From Fonsecaea monophora (Eukaryota > Ascomycota > Eurotiomycetes > Chaetothyriales > Herpotrichiellaceae), in contig NW_019173933.1 in NCBI RefSeq assembly GCF_001642475.1, positions 372,001-436,000 of the forward strand: DNA of 64,000 bases, given 5' to 3'. A program made the position numbers and the translations under genes. The notes beneath the pieces are model-generated. The model worked only from the letters and a program-made list of their open reading frames with translations. It had not been told where the DNA came from and made no database searches. Each line of letters opens with the position of its first letter. Position 1 is the stretch's first letter. Below are positions 19,748 to 31,573 of this stretch, one piece after another.

Positions 19748-20751
19748 GACAAAAGTTTGAACTCATACGGATGGGGGAGGGCGCTTTGGCCAATGCGTGT
19801 AGCGATGGATATCTGCGACAAGAGTAATGGGGGATGGGTTGCCGAAAATGGCGACTTTGGGCTCCATTGATCGACAAGGAAAGAAGTCTTTGGCGCTGCC
19901 CGTTGGGTGAGGAGAAGACGTGATGGATACTAGGTACTATTGGCTCTGGTAAATTGTCGACATGGTGGCACACGGGGAGGTACAGGTGACGGCGCTACTT
20001 TTTGGCCTTTTCTCCCTTTTTCTCTCTCTTTTTTTTTTTCCCCCAAAACCAACTACCTTTTCTGAGACGGAGTATCGAAGAGAGCAAGCAAGCAGGCAGG
20101 ATATTCATAATACCCAGGGACGGCGATGATGGATGAACAGGGATGAACTTTGGGACTTTTTTTTTCTCTTCCTTCTTCTACAGGGGTGGATTTGAGGAAA
20201 ACTCTTGAACTCTGGGATGGATGGACGATCGATGGGGTTTTATGGAGCATTGTACATTTCCCTGCTTGAAGGGTCCTTTGATCGGAATCTTCTTCTTCTT
20301 CTTCTTTTAATGGCATTGAAGTCCTTACCTACCTTACCTACCTGAGTAATCACAATGCAGGGTTTTTTTTTGGGACGTTACGCGAATCGGGGCCTTGTCC
20401 GTGTCGCCTAGAGCATGAGTGCGAATGGGGACGTGAGAAGAGGATGAGCGGGTGGACGAGACGAGTTGCGAGGGTTCGTATTCCGGGTCTGGTAGGGGTA
20501 TCGCTGCCGCTGTCGAAGCAGGACCTTAACATAACCTGATCTTCTACAATGACAAACACGCCGAGAAATCGAGAGAGAGAGAGAGACCGGGCGGTTGGGA
20601 GTCTTGTGCGGGCCAAATAGGAGGGAGAAAAGATTGTCAATTCCAACAGACCAATCAATCAACCAATGCATGGATGCATGGATGGAAGGATGCATAGATA
20701 GAGACGGGAAACCAGGAATAAGGGCCAAATTAAAAGGGGCCTGGAACCGGT
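19748..20751. other. Convergent intergenic region with simple repeats
   Basis: 1.0 kb between the 3' ends of the SANT-WD40 gene and QPRTase. It holds a T/C tract (about 20009-20042), (CTT)n near 20288-20307, TTACCTACC repeats near 20329-20342, (GA)n near 20571-20586 and ATGCATGGATGCATGGATGG near 20665-20685. No supported gene. Confidence 0.65.
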
Positions 20752-21879
20752 TCAATGGTCGATTTTCAGGGAGAAATCTATGTGCGGCACGCCCTGGTGG
20801 ACGGCGCTCGTGGATATCATGTCGATGTCTGCAACGGTCGGAGAACGGAGGAAGTTAGTAAAGGAGGGGGGAAAAAAATGAAAGGTGAGGCGCTCAAGGG
20901 AGGAAAGAGAAGAAATCATACAAAAGTTGACGAGCGAGGGAAAACACTGCTCTGCCAACCGCCTCGTACAAAGGGACAGGCATTTACAAAGGAAGACAAA
21001 GTGGGCAAGCAAATGACAAGAGATGGGGAGAAAGATTGACGCACCGTTATTGATGTAGCCCTTGACGTTGGCCTCGGTCAGGCCGCCGCTGCTCTCCAGG
21101 AGCACGTCTGCCCGGCCGCGGGCCCTCCATCTCTCCTTCAGATTCCGTGCCGCGACCTTCAAGCCCTCGCCGTCAAAGTTGTCCAGCATGACCACGTCGG
21201 CGCCCGCTTCGATGGCCTCGTCCGCCTCTGCCTCGGTCTGCACCTCGACCTCGATCTTGAGCGCGAAGCCCCCGACCGCGCGGGCCGCCTTGACTGCGTT
21301 GGTGATGGACCCCTTCGCCCAGATGTGATTGTCCTTGAGCATGATCATGCTCGACAGGTCGTGGCGGTGGCCGTCGATCCCGCCGACTAGCATGCCGTAC
21401 TTCTCGACGAGTCGGAACCCCGGTGTGGTCTTGCGCGTGCCGGCCAAGATACCCTGGTAGCCAGCACTGCGCACCAGCTCGAGCATCTTTCGTGACCTGG
21501 AAGCCACACCGCTGCACCGTGCTAGTGTGTTCAACGCGACTCTTTCCCCTAACAGTAGTTTCCTGGTAGGTCCCTTGACGGTGGCAACCTTGATCTTCCC
21601 CCCAGCCTTTTCCGGCTCGAGATATGTGCCCTCGTCATAATGCCATTCCACGGCACAATCGAGCTGCCGAAATACCTCGTTGAAAAAGGGTACCCCGGCG
21701 AGTACTCCAGCAGACTTACAGAGGAGCTGCGCACTACGGGGTTCCGATCCTACGACGAAGCCGCCGTAGTCAAAGGACGGAGTGTCTTCGGCCAGCCAGC
21801 TGGTTATTTGGGTGGTGAAGTGGGAGGGGAGGAGGTCGGCGAGGGTGCCGTGGTGGGATGTGTGGGACGACGTGGACAT
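20752..21879 (-). CDS. BNA6: Quinolinate phosphoribosyltransferase (nicotinate-nucleotide pyrophosphorylase, carboxylating)
   Basis: Two exons, 21879-21045 and 20828-20752, give 303 aa, the normal family length. The enzyme joins quinolinate and PRPP to form nicotinate mononucleotide in de novo NAD synthesis. Landmarks are LLGERVALNTLARCSG, ILAGTRKTTPGFRLVEKYGMLVGG (quoted in part), HRHDLSSMIMLKDNH, IEVEVQTEAEADEA, DVVMLDNFDGE, LLESSGG and the C-terminal ISTSAVHQGVPHIDFSLKI. The 216-nt intron (donor GTGCGTC, acceptor TTGCAG) is a multiple of three and contains no stop in frame, so an unspliced reading gives an uninterrupted 375-aa protein; the inserted block splits the conserved YINN-DIDMISTSAVH join and has no counterpart in the family. 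Exon 1 is notably GC-rich. Confidence 0.95.
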   Translation of the reverse strand: MSTSSHTSHHGTLADLLPSHFTTQITSWLAEDTPSFDYGGFVVGSEPRSAQLLCKSAGVLAGVPFFNEVFRQLDCAVEWHYDEGTYLEPEKAGGKIKVATVKGPTRKLLLGERVALNTLARCSGVASRSRKMLELVRSAGYQGILAGTRKTTPGFRLVEKYGMLVGGIDGHRHDLSSMIMLKDNHIWAKGSITNAVKAARAVGGFALKIEVEVQTEAEADEAIEAGADVVMLDNFDGEGLKVAARNLKERWRARGRADVLLESSGGLTEANVKGYINNGASIFLPISCHLLAHFVFLCKCLSLCTRRLAEQCFPSLVNFCMISSLSSLERLTFHFFPPSFTNFLRSPTVADIDMISTSAVHQGVPHIDFSLKIDH

Positions 21880-24800
21880 GATCGCTATATTCTAGTCAAT
21901 TTATACGAGAACGATATAGACCCACGCAATGAGTACAGAGAGGATGGATGACTCTTTAACAAAGTTCGGGAGAGATCACAAAGGTGGAAATAAAAACAAA
22001 TGGCATGAGAAACGCAGGTACAAGAAGCTGGAAATTGTCTTGACCCCCGCATTCAAGTGGAGAAGAAACCAAGCACGACAATATGATGGCGACAAGGCTA
22101 AACCAAGCCCTCCGTTTCTTCCATTCTCTCCCTTGCACTACCATAAGAATCGATCTCTACATAATGTGTCGGATAGAACCTGCAGCAACATCTAGCCTGC
22201 AGTAATGGTCGCCCTCTTCACTGGTAAAGTAGCCCAATACAGGTTCGCGGATTCAGTATGGTCAAGAGCCTTGCTTACAAGTGGTTTGTTTCGTGCCGTG
22301 ATACTCTCAGGTCAACCTCGATATGTAAAGTCTCAGTCTTATTATTGAAAAAGCAGTTCCTTTGTCGAGGCTGCAGCCTTGAGCCTAGTGTCGTTGTTCC
22401 TGAGGTTGCGGATTGGCACAAGTCCACAACGGCTTGTAGCACTGCTATGCTTGCTTGCTCTGACCCCCAGCAGCCAAAGCTAGGACATTGGCACCGTGAC
22501 TGGCAATGGGATATCCTGGATCAATCAATGCCTAAGAGTTGCTGACTGCGAGAGACATATCCGGTCCTTGCATTTCAGATAAAGCCAGCATCAGAGGGGT
22601 TGGCGAATGCTTTCGAATTCTTGATACGGTGTTGGCCTCCCGCGGAATCTTCATATTTGACATAAAGTCTCGGCATGAAAGTGATTCTCCATCCAGATTC
22701 TAGTCTAGCACGGCGGCACCCGTTCATATATGACCCCCGAGATATAGTAGTCGGGTTGAATAGCAAACCTGCCGAAACATCAGATGCTTAAAGTTGCATT
22801 GTAAACAGCACCGCATTCATTCTGATGGCTGTCATATCAAGTTGACACCTGAAAATCTCACATGCCCAAACTTCTCTGCCTCCGTCAAGAAGTAGGGCCT
22901 TGCATATGTCTTACTGTTGCTCAAGACTTCAGTATCACTTCGTTGTCCATTGCAATGCACTTGCTTGCATATATTGCTTCCTTGCCGCTGAACTGGCGGA
23001 GCATCGTCCAATAGCTTATCGGCACACGTTCAAGGCCAGTATATGTTGTGGAAGACTTTTGCCTTTGTGTACGCCTTTCCTTTGCTACCCAGTGTACGAC
23101 TCACTCCTCCCCGGGGTGGATTACACGCCCACAAAGAAAGGGAGCCCACATTCAGCCCGAAAGTACAGTGTATTGACCCACGAGAAGCGATTGGGCCAGA
23201 TTTTAGCAGGACGTTCCAAAATCAACGTGGCAGAAGGCTGTGGACCGGGTATACAGAGGTCAGAGTCTCGACAACTGTTGGGGCTCATCTAGAACAGAAA
23301 GAGCCATCAGTTCCTCAGCATCAGGCGCCGCTGAACCGAGTAAACCTTGCCCCAGAATGGGTTTGCCTAGATAGAAACGTGATGCATGGAGTCACTGGCT
23401 GCGTTGCAGAGAGGTTAGTACGAATGAAGCAGGAGATTTGGGACTGTGTACGAGCTTCCATTTGGGACGAGGGGCCCGCACACCGCCTCCCCTGGAAGAA
23501 TCACACTGCAGGACGTTTGAATGCCCAGAACTCGCGACCTTGAGTCATTCAGAACTTCCTCTACTAATGATGTCGCTAAGCTCCGGCCGATGTACATGTC
23601 AATCATTGTGAGCCGAGTTCTGGCGCTCCAAGAAAATTCAAGGTGGATGTCAGACACATCATGAGAGGGACGCAAAACAAGGCCAGGATCATTTGCTGAA
23701 GAATCCCACCAACGGTCCAATCAATATGGTCGGTTCTCTGGTATCTTTTGTTGGAAGTTGCTGAGGATGTGAACCTCTGCCGTCATGTGGATACACTTTT
23801 GAGACCCTTTCCGGGGAAGGAGGATGGCGACTTTGGCAGGGCCAAGAGCGAATAAGACACGGCGGTTAGTGGCCTGGGTGGTCGATCGTCACAGCTGCTC
23901 ATCGGCCTCACAGGGCAAAGGTTGCTTGGCTGGTTGTTGAGTCCTTGTGTTGACCTGTGGAACAATCATGTCTGCCTGGGTGGCATGTCTCTGGTTGGCT
24001 TCGTGTCCGTGAGTACGGTTCAACTTCCGATTTGCGAGCTCAGAGAAGTGACTACGTCTGCATTTCCTGGACGAATCGTGGTTAGTTTCCCTCGAAGAGT
24101 CGCAGTAGAGAAACAGGCGCCCAGGCGGTCTTTGCAGGAGTGTCCAAGAGAGGGGGAGCGATACAGTATCAGGCTGAGACGGTGGCTTGCCCACCGGCCT
24201 AGAGATTGGAGATCCGGGAAGGGGGATCCTCGAAATCGCAGGAGAACATCAATTCGTCCTGTACCTAGGACCAATTCAAGTGACAAGCATCCAATGATTT
24301 GGTTGGCGTAGACCCGACCAATCATGGCGATCATTTCCACGAGGAGATGCAAAGCGGGCTATCCGTGTAACACGAGTTCTGTTCATCGCTGGCGATGCTC
24401 TCGCCGCAGTTGTTGTCTGTCCACGTGGCAGGCATCAGTGGCGATAGCGGACCAGTCTATGGATCAGCCAGAGACCACGGGGTTTGATTGGCCACCCAGA
24501 AAATTGTCTGTTTGCTATCCGCCTTTGGTGGGCCGAATACAAAACTTGTCAGTTCATATGAGTATGCGTACGAGGAAGGGAGCAGGTTAGGGCATTCCCG
24601 TTGTCGGTTAGGCTGGAATGGATCTCGGTAGGAAATTTCGACCCAAGATCCGAAAACATCATCAGGTGTACTGAGGGTAGAGAAGTGGAGGTTATGTGTC
24701 TTGACCCGACCAGTGGTGGAGGATTGAAGCAGCAAACAAAGCTAGCCAGACCATTGGCTGGGAAGGGGCCCCAGACCAAGCCCCAAAGACAGGGGGTCGA

Positions 24801-26813
24801 CTTGCAGACAAGTCGGGCTGAAAGCCGGCATGCATGCGAGCGCAGGTCGAAAGACATGCGTCAATCACTGGAGATGACCAGGTCTGAAATCCTGTTACTG
24901 CGGTGAGCCTTGTTTGGTCTAGACACGAATTTGGTGGGAGGGGGGTTTGCAGCCACTACGAAGTTTTGCAGGAGAAGATGGGGTTGGTGTGGGAGCGATG
25001 AGTAGAGCATATCTCAGCACGGCTGCAGCCCTGATACGGGACTGAGCAGATAATGTAGTTCGGCTGAATGCAGCGCGACATGAGATGTTGACAGAGGGAG
25101 CGTTGTGTTCAGGAGAAGTTGAGTGAGGGAGAGCAACAAGGAATGGGAAGAAGAGAGCGCAGGCTGTCAAAGGCTGAGGGGGATACACGTGACTGTGATC
25201 ACGTGTGGGTAATCAGAGCCTCGTGACTCGTACTTTGGTATCGCCGCCTGCGATTTCGACTCCTGATCTTCAACCCTTGCATACTAGCAAACAAACATTC
25301 TGCGCCCTCATCTGCATGCGACGCACCATCTGGTTCTAGCGATCTCTCCCAATCTGCTCATGGACATTGCTGCCTCTGCTGGTCCCGCTGAACAGCGTCA
25401 GTGCTCAACTCGTGGTGGCTTCACCTTGCCCGAGTTGCTCTCATCAGGTTGGCTGGGGGCTTCGCCTCTTTCAACGTCTCACAAACCAGTGGACACCCCT
25501 GTCCCGGGCCATCAACGTGTCTCGCAAAGAGAACCTGGAAACCCAGGGATCGAACATGTCGGTCCGAGCGTCCCTTGGACCTACAGGTACCTCTACCAGG
25601 CTACCCAAAATGGCTAGTTGTCTCGATCTGAACAGGGGCATCCTTCTCAGGCGCCTGGTTCTCTTGGGGAGCAAACCGTTGCAGTCTTGCAGACCTGCAC
25701 GCTCGCTCTCCACTCAAAGAGAATACTCAAAATTGGTTCGATGACCTGAAGTAGGTGTTGCTGAAGAGCCCGAGACTCCGGTCACCACATACTTGCAATC
25801 TTCAGAGCCCAGAGTCCAGACACCACCAGCCAGCGTTGTTTCTGTACCGGGGAGGCTCTTCCTAAGACTGCATCAACCTCAATGGAAGATGTTTCTGTGG
25901 TTGCCACCCCTGAGCCTCTCTACGATAATAAACATCTGTCAAGCATAGAAATGCACTTATGATGTGCATACAGCTAGGCATGGGTACCGAGGAGAACGGC
26001 CACCCCACGATCCGAAAGAACGACAGAGAGATGAACGACCTCGAGAATGGGCAGGAGGTCAAGGCGGGTGGGAACTCAACGGAATCCAATCATGTCCGCA
26101 GGCGAGTGACCAACCGTTGCCACTTCTAATGCTGGCAGCGCCTCGTTCTCTCTCATATGCGTCCTACTCCAGACCCTTTTCCTAGCCTTCACGGTTTCGT
26201 TATCTTCGCCATGCCCACCCCCCCGCCCTGCTCATGGATCCTGCTCATTTCCAGCCAGACCTCAGTCTTTGTCTGCCCTTGCTGGCCAGTCCTCGTATCT
26301 CCACAGCAGCACAAGAATGGGCCTCTTAACCCATTTAGGCGGGTAGGTGTCCAGCACATTGCTTTTGCCACTAACTTCTTCTAATCGGCCTTTTCTGTCT
26401 CGAATATCAACTACGCGTGTTGCCGTGGTTAACCTTTCGACACCTTACCTCACCTTTTGTTTTATTCTTGAATTCATATGAGAGACCCAACGAGCATTTT
26501 GTCTTAAACTCTTCAAGTTCTAATCACCCTTTGCCGCCGCTCTCTCCTTCCATCTCTATAGCGGACTGACTGCCTTCGTGCTCGTCTAGCTACACTCCTC
26601 CTCGCTCTTTTGCCTCCCGTCGAGTCACTCGAGGTATCTCAAAGTACTTAACAACAACGGGAGAAGCGATCAGCACAGTCCAAGAGCATCGAACTTGTCA
26701 TATTCCTTCTTTTTTGACAGCCGTGACAGATTCTGTGGTGTGAACGTTGTGCCTGTATTCAACCGCTGCGATCTCGTTTGACTGGCCTTCTATCATTTGT
26801 TGCACTTCCAAGA
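21880..26813. other. 4.9-kb gene-free region upstream of the HHCC regulator
   Basis: No frame here is convincing: the largest (23043-23543, 166 codons) resembles nothing and lacks support, and three overlapping frames at 25360-25744 conflict. Observable items are a CACGTG at 24421-24426, the paired E-box palindrome at 25185-25206, and a pyrimidine-rich leader-like stretch from about 26380 to the ATG at 26814. It may be a long promoter plus leader of the regulator, may hold a noncoding transcript, or may hide an intron-rich gene I cannot assemble. No transposon hallmarks or long repeats were seen. Confidence 0.55.
25185..25206. promoter_or_regulatory. Paired CACGTG E-boxes in an inverted repeat
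   Basis: ACACGTGA-6 nt-TCACGTGT: two CACGTG cores, 14 bp apart, with perfect 8-bp inverted arms. CACGTG is the core of fungal bHLH sites (Cbf1, Pho4, SreA-type SREBP relatives). It lies 1.6 kb before the start of the HHCC regulator. Confidence 0.5.
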
Positions 26814-28381
26814 ATGACCGACTATGCGCCACGAAGCAGTCAGGATTACAATTCCTTCTTTCAAAGTCCGCACCTCGCCATGTCGCATTATTCCAATGGA
26901 ACCGGTCTCAGCTACCTCTACAGTGATGGTCAAGTTCAGTATCAGACTGTACACACCCCGTGTTCGACGTACTCAGCAAACTACGCACCGAGTCCAGGAA
27001 CGTCTGCTCCTCCTCTCTATTTGCCTCCCACATCCGGTTCACAACTCAATTATTCATTTGTAGGCCCACGAGTTCCTACGCTTCCTTCCCAGTCTCGTGC
27101 TTTCCCACAGAGCTCTTACTACAGCACGTCTTCGGGGAATCGGACGACTTCACACCATCAACGACTCGCTCCTCCACGAGAATACACTTCAATGGATGGC
27201 ACAGAGTGTCAAGACTCTCCAAACGAGGACACGATGCTGTCAGAACCTGTTCTACCCCCACTCGAGGGCTATCCGGATGTACACGAATTCGATGAGCTGA
27301 TGAAACGGTACAGAAAGTGCCCGCCTCTTTTTTTTGAGCATTGCTAATTCACTATTTGTAGCTACGTCCAAGACCTCTCTCCCAAGAAACAGGACAAAGC
27401 TCTCATTCATGCGCGGCGAGCTGCCAACATCAAACATGTCCTGATTGACAAGAAGACAACGGCCATAGAGTCGGCGCAATTCAGGTCAGTCCGATTCTAC
27501 TCAAAGAGGACAGCTGTGTTTTCAAGTGTTATAGAATGCTGACCGCCGCTTAGGTTTTGGGTCAAGAAGATGTTTACACTGCAACCTAACGACAGCAAAA
27601 TCCCAGAGGTGAGATAGGGCGCATTTTCCAGCGTCAATGGCTGACATGGTCTAGCATTTAAGGAAGATTTGCCATGAAGGGAAACCAGTGGCAGTGCGGG
27701 AGAAGTTGTTTAAGATCCTGACCAAGGCACACAAACAGTGTCAACACGGCGGACGAGACAAAACGTCTGCGCAGGTCAGAAAGGTGTACTCATGGTTCGA
27801 CTCGCAAGCCTTCTTTATGGTTCGAGAGACTAACCATGCATGCTAGGGTACCCAAAGAGCTCATTTCCAGATTTGTTAAACTGTGTCCCACTTGTCAGGT
27901 CAGACGAGGGGCCAGTCGTAACTCGCCTCCAGATTCAGTGAAAAGCCCCGAAACGAATGCAGAAGCTCACTCGCCAGAGGCATTATCTGTGGCCGGATCA
28001 AGGAAGGGCTCTACGGTAATCAGGCAGGCAGCTGTAAATACATGCTTGCCTTTGCAGACAGCGGGATTCAAAACGAGCTCAGCTTTTCAACAGCAGAACC
28101 GGTGGATGACACCGTTGCAGTCTCATTCAGAGGTCAGCCATGTCTCTGCTGGGCTGAAGCATGACCCTCTCAGTCACCGCGACCACTACCACACCGGACC
28201 CGCCATGTCCATGAATTGTACCAATGCAACACCACCGGGTTTGAACTTTCCATCTGTCAATAACTTTGGAAATGCCACAGGACATTCACCAGCATATAAT
28301 TCATCTTCACTGCCCCAAAATGTGCATGGCAATGTACCAACAGAACCAGCATATGGAATCAAGGTCGAACATTATATTTGA
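26814..28381 (+). CDS. Regulator candidate with integrase-type HHCC zinc-binding domain
   Basis: Five exons: 26814-27307, 27362-27484, 27554-27608, 27655-27794, 27847-28381; 448 aa; introns 46-69 nt. The N-terminal 140 residues are rich in S, P, Y, Q and T. A helical region (residues 160-235: KKQDKALIHARRAANIKHVL, QFRFWVKKMFTL) precedes the zinc module H250-x4-H255-x28-C284-x2-C287, in the context KAHKQCQHGGRDKTSAQVRK and VKLCPTC. That spacing is the HHCC fold of retroviral and retrotransposon integrases and of host genes such as GIN1/KRBA2. No reverse transcriptase, RNase H or DDE integrase core is present, so this looks like a domesticated module in a host regulator. The C-tail is low-complexity. 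Very long empty upstream DNA fits a tightly controlled developmental gene (inference). Confidence 0.85.
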
Positions 28382-29573
28382 CTGCTCGGCCACGATGTGC
28401 ACTAATGTTATGACTGATGAGCCAGCATCGCTCCATGTGCGACTCACGATGAGCAGGAAACGGTACGGAACACACGGCGTTAGCTTCGCTTTATGATACG
28501 ACGACACGGACTCTCTCACGGACTTGCCTCTCTCAGGCACTACGGGGAAGCTGGACCACCTTTCGCTGCCACAGAGTTGAAGACATCTCATTTTCTTAGG
28601 CCCGGTTGGCGCAAACTTGCTGGTTTATCTACCCTTTCGTCACCTCTATGTGGAACTTTGGCGCAGGAATGACGGTTACAAAAAAGCCTTGCGATTTATA
28701 TAACGATGAATGAAGCAGCACTCCAAGTGTTACAGAACGACGGGATAATCTATGTCCAAAGGCACACCAGGTGCTGACATGTTTCGGGCTGACATTACTT
28801 TGCCCCTTTTCTTCATCACTGGTGTGTGGAATCCGGATTAAGTGCTTGGGGGACAGACAAATGCAGAAGGGGGATATGGAAGGACTTGGAAAGACAAAAG
28901 AAAGGGACTACAATACTCGCCAGTGGTTCAATCCTGTGTGCTTAACTGGGTCGAGGCTGTGTTGATCAAGATGCCCATGGACTACATATATCACAGGTCA
29001 TTGTGCCTCAAGGCAAGGTCCGATTCTCTACCACCATGAATGAATGAAGTTTCCCCAAATGAGCACATGCTGAACGCGCTAAATGACCTTTGTGGTAAAG
29101 CTCATAAACGTCCAGATCCGGACCCGTACCCTCACCGGCCAGTCTCCCAGATATTTGCGAGCGGTTACACTACATTCTCATCTAAGTTCCAAGTAACACA
29201 CCAAGAATAAGCTCAAGCTTACAGCCGCAGTAATGGGGCAACCATCTAGACAAGCATCTGGACAAGCCATTCACTTGACGGAAACAAAATTTATTTGTGT
29301 GTTCAGCCTCGCCATGCAAAGTTTATTCCCCCGACAGGTCCTCGTCCTCATGTTTTCCTCGTGCCTGAGAAATGCTATATGTATAGAACACAGCTATGGA
29401 TCTCTACTTTTGTGCTCCAGGACACTTGCTCTGTGACCTACCCTCTTGAGGTATTTCTGTATTCATTCGTCTCCCGTCTCCCTCATCTGACCGAAGGGTT
29501 TCATCAGACTATCTAGCCCGAGCGAGTACATGACATCTGTCGGAGTCCGTCCCCTCTCCTGCCCTCACAAGTC
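28382..29573. other. Intergenic, no supported gene
   Basis: 1.2 kb between two plus-strand genes. It includes the 3' region of the HHCC gene and the promoter of the next gene. Only short unsupported frames are present. Confidence 0.6.
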
Positions 29574-30767
29574 ATGGGCAACGCCTATTCGTGGATCCGG
29601 GCGGTGGCCTGGGCGAAGGGGCACTGGTATCATGCTGCCACCACGGCCAGCGTGTTGGGCCTCACGGGCTCGTTTTCGGTCGGGATGGCATGCGGCATCT
29701 TCCGCAAGTGCGACAGCGACCCTTGCGGGACGCCCATAAACAAGGACTTTTTTGATAAACCGGCTTGCAACTATTGGGAACATGGTGGAGATAATATGTT
29801 GCCCATGAGGAAAAGGGATCTGTTAGGGACCACCGTCACAGTGATAAACGGTATGAAGGAGTGGGGTCGACCGAACCAGGGAGACGATGACCACGACGAA
29901 ATCCCCGGAGTCACGATATACAGCAGCAATAATGTTGGCGAAGGCGGTGGTGGTTTGGATGTGTTTGGTGAAGAGGAAGAACTCGCCGTCACCGTTCCTG
30001 GCACCACGGTGCCGGACTGGATATACATCACCAATGCCGGGGAAATGTCCCTCTGTATGGCCGGCGTGCGCTTGACGGCTCCTGACGGCTCCGAAATCAC
30101 CATGACGGGCAACTTGGGGAGGATCTGTGGCGCGGATCACTATGAGTCTGCGTTGACGGTCCTCCCCAACGCCCAGGGGAAAGCTGCGTCCTGTGTTTGG
30201 ATCGATCGCCGGGGGTCAAACGGTATTCGACTGCCCGGTATCAGCTTCAACCTGCAGACTGATGAGAAGGACCTGGATTTTTACAACATTACTTCGGTAG
30301 AGGACCTGTGTCGAACCCCTTTTATAATGTTACGGGAAGATCAACCTTCAAGTCCTCTTTCACGACGGCAGCTGATTGCGCCCACAGTCTCTCGCGACGA
30401 CAGCATCACCCCAAACCTCGACTTCGACTCGGCGCTTGTCAAAAGCAGCCTGAACCTCTCTAGCGCGGTACAGATGTGCGAGAGCGTATCCGCCAAGGGC
30501 CCGCATTTCGTCAGTCTCTCCGAGGGGGTTTATTGCGACATGTTCACAAGAGAGCTTTATCCTGTGTGCAAGAATGGTACTGGTGGCAGGGAAGAGAGGG
30601 AGATCTGTTTTGACTTGGAGCAGGACGAGCTGGTGGAGAGGGATAGGGACGAAGATGGACTGTCTTCTCGTCCTAGAAGAAGGTTTGCGGAACGCGATCA
30701 AGGGAGTCAGAGACCTAGACGAGTCAAGGTCTTGAAGACGTTCCGACATGTCGATACTTGGGATTAG
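29574..30767 (+). CDS. Uncharacterised fungal protein with an N-terminal membrane or signal segment
   Basis: Single exon, 397 aa, ATG at 29574. I do not recognise the family. Residues 20-42 are moderately hydrophobic (HAATTASVLGLTGSFSVGMAC) and could be a signal anchor. A Cys-containing segment CGIFRKCDSDPCGTP follows. Residues 150-235 look like a folded beta-rich domain: VPDWIYITNAGEMSLCMAGV, RLTAPDGSEITMTGNLGRIC, ASCVWIDRRG, GIRLPGISFNLQ. More Cys occur at VEDLCRTPF, VQMCESVS, VYCDMF and YPVCKNGTGG. The C-terminal 70 residues are strongly charged (RDRDEDGLSSRPRRRFAERD). Even spacing of Cys and an N-glycosylation-like NGT site favour an extracytoplasmic domain, but topology is uncertain. Confidence 0.75.
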   Translation: MGNAYSWIRAVAWAKGHWYHAATTASVLGLTGSFSVGMACGIFRKCDSDPCGTPINKDFFDKPACNYWEHGGDNMLPMRKRDLLGTTVTVINGMKEWGRPNQGDDDHDEIPGVTIYSSNNVGEGGGGLDVFGEEEELAVTVPGTTVPDWIYITNAGEMSLCMAGVRLTAPDGSEITMTGNLGRICGADHYESALTVLPNAQGKAASCVWIDRRGSNGIRLPGISFNLQTDEKDLDFYNITSVEDLCRTPFIMLREDQPSSPLSRRQLIAPTVSRDDSITPNLDFDSALVKSSLNLSSAVQMCESVSAKGPHFVSLSEGVYCDMFTRELYPVCKNGTGGREEREICFDLEQDELVERDRDEDGLSSRPRRRFAERDQGSQRPRRVKVLKTFRHVDTWD

Positions 30768-31573
30768 GGGTTGGGGTTATCAGGGGGTGTTTTTGGTGGC
30801 GGACGAGTTCCCATATGTACCTACATAGGGCTCAGTCTTTATGTACTCATACATATGTAGATGATACGGGTACATTGGTTGGCTAAACCAGATTACTCGT
30901 AGCTCCGTTGTTATTGTTGCAACCTACGACTTACGGAGTTTCCCAGTTGCGTATGAGGTGCACCTCACTGAGCAACTCATAGGGCTTAGGCATCTCAGGG
31001 GGGGGCCACCTGCCCAGATTTCCCCCCTTTGGGTGGGGATTCTAGGCATAGAGGTACCCAGAGTGGCAGGAATAGGGGCTGTCTATTGGCGCCCTTAGGT
31101 GAGTTTCTTGCAGGGTTTCCAGCGCTGACGGCTGCTACTGAGCCTAACGAAGCTTGACGGGAGGATTCTGGAGCCTTTCATCCGCCCGCTCCGCCAATCA
31201 TAGCCTGCGTATGAACATGCGCGTTCGTCGGTCCCTTTTTGGCCCAAAAAGAATCTTGAACAGCCTGGCATGTTAACGATTCTCTGCGCATCTTCAACCA
31301 TCTTACATCCCCGAACTGCGCCATTTTGTCCCTCCTTGACCATTTTACATTCCGTGTCTTGAAGTCCGGTCTCGAACCCTTTCGACAGCTTTCCATTCTT
31401 CTAATTGAATCGTTACCCTCAAGATCTCTTGCCGCTTACCTGCGCTTTTCGCCCAACAAATAACACCCTCCAATTCAATCTACGAGGTTGATACTTGGTC
31501 TCGTCGTCGACATTTCGTCACTCCCATTTGAGCTGTGCCCAGCTGCTTCATCTCCTGTTGAGTGTCGCCCACC
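30768..31573. other. Intergenic: 3' region and ERD2 promoter
   Basis: 0.8 kb. Around 30812-30870 it is rich in TACCTA/CATATGTA motifs. No supported gene. Confidence 0.55.

Noticed and set aside
23043..23543. 166-codon plus-strand frame in the gene-free region
   Set aside because: No domain, competing frames of similar length, no clear splice partners; kept only as part of the intergenic description.
25360..25744. Three overlapping plus-strand frames, possible small gene or uORFs
   Set aside because: They use different frames of the same DNA and none resembles a protein family; leader uORFs remain possible but unsupported.
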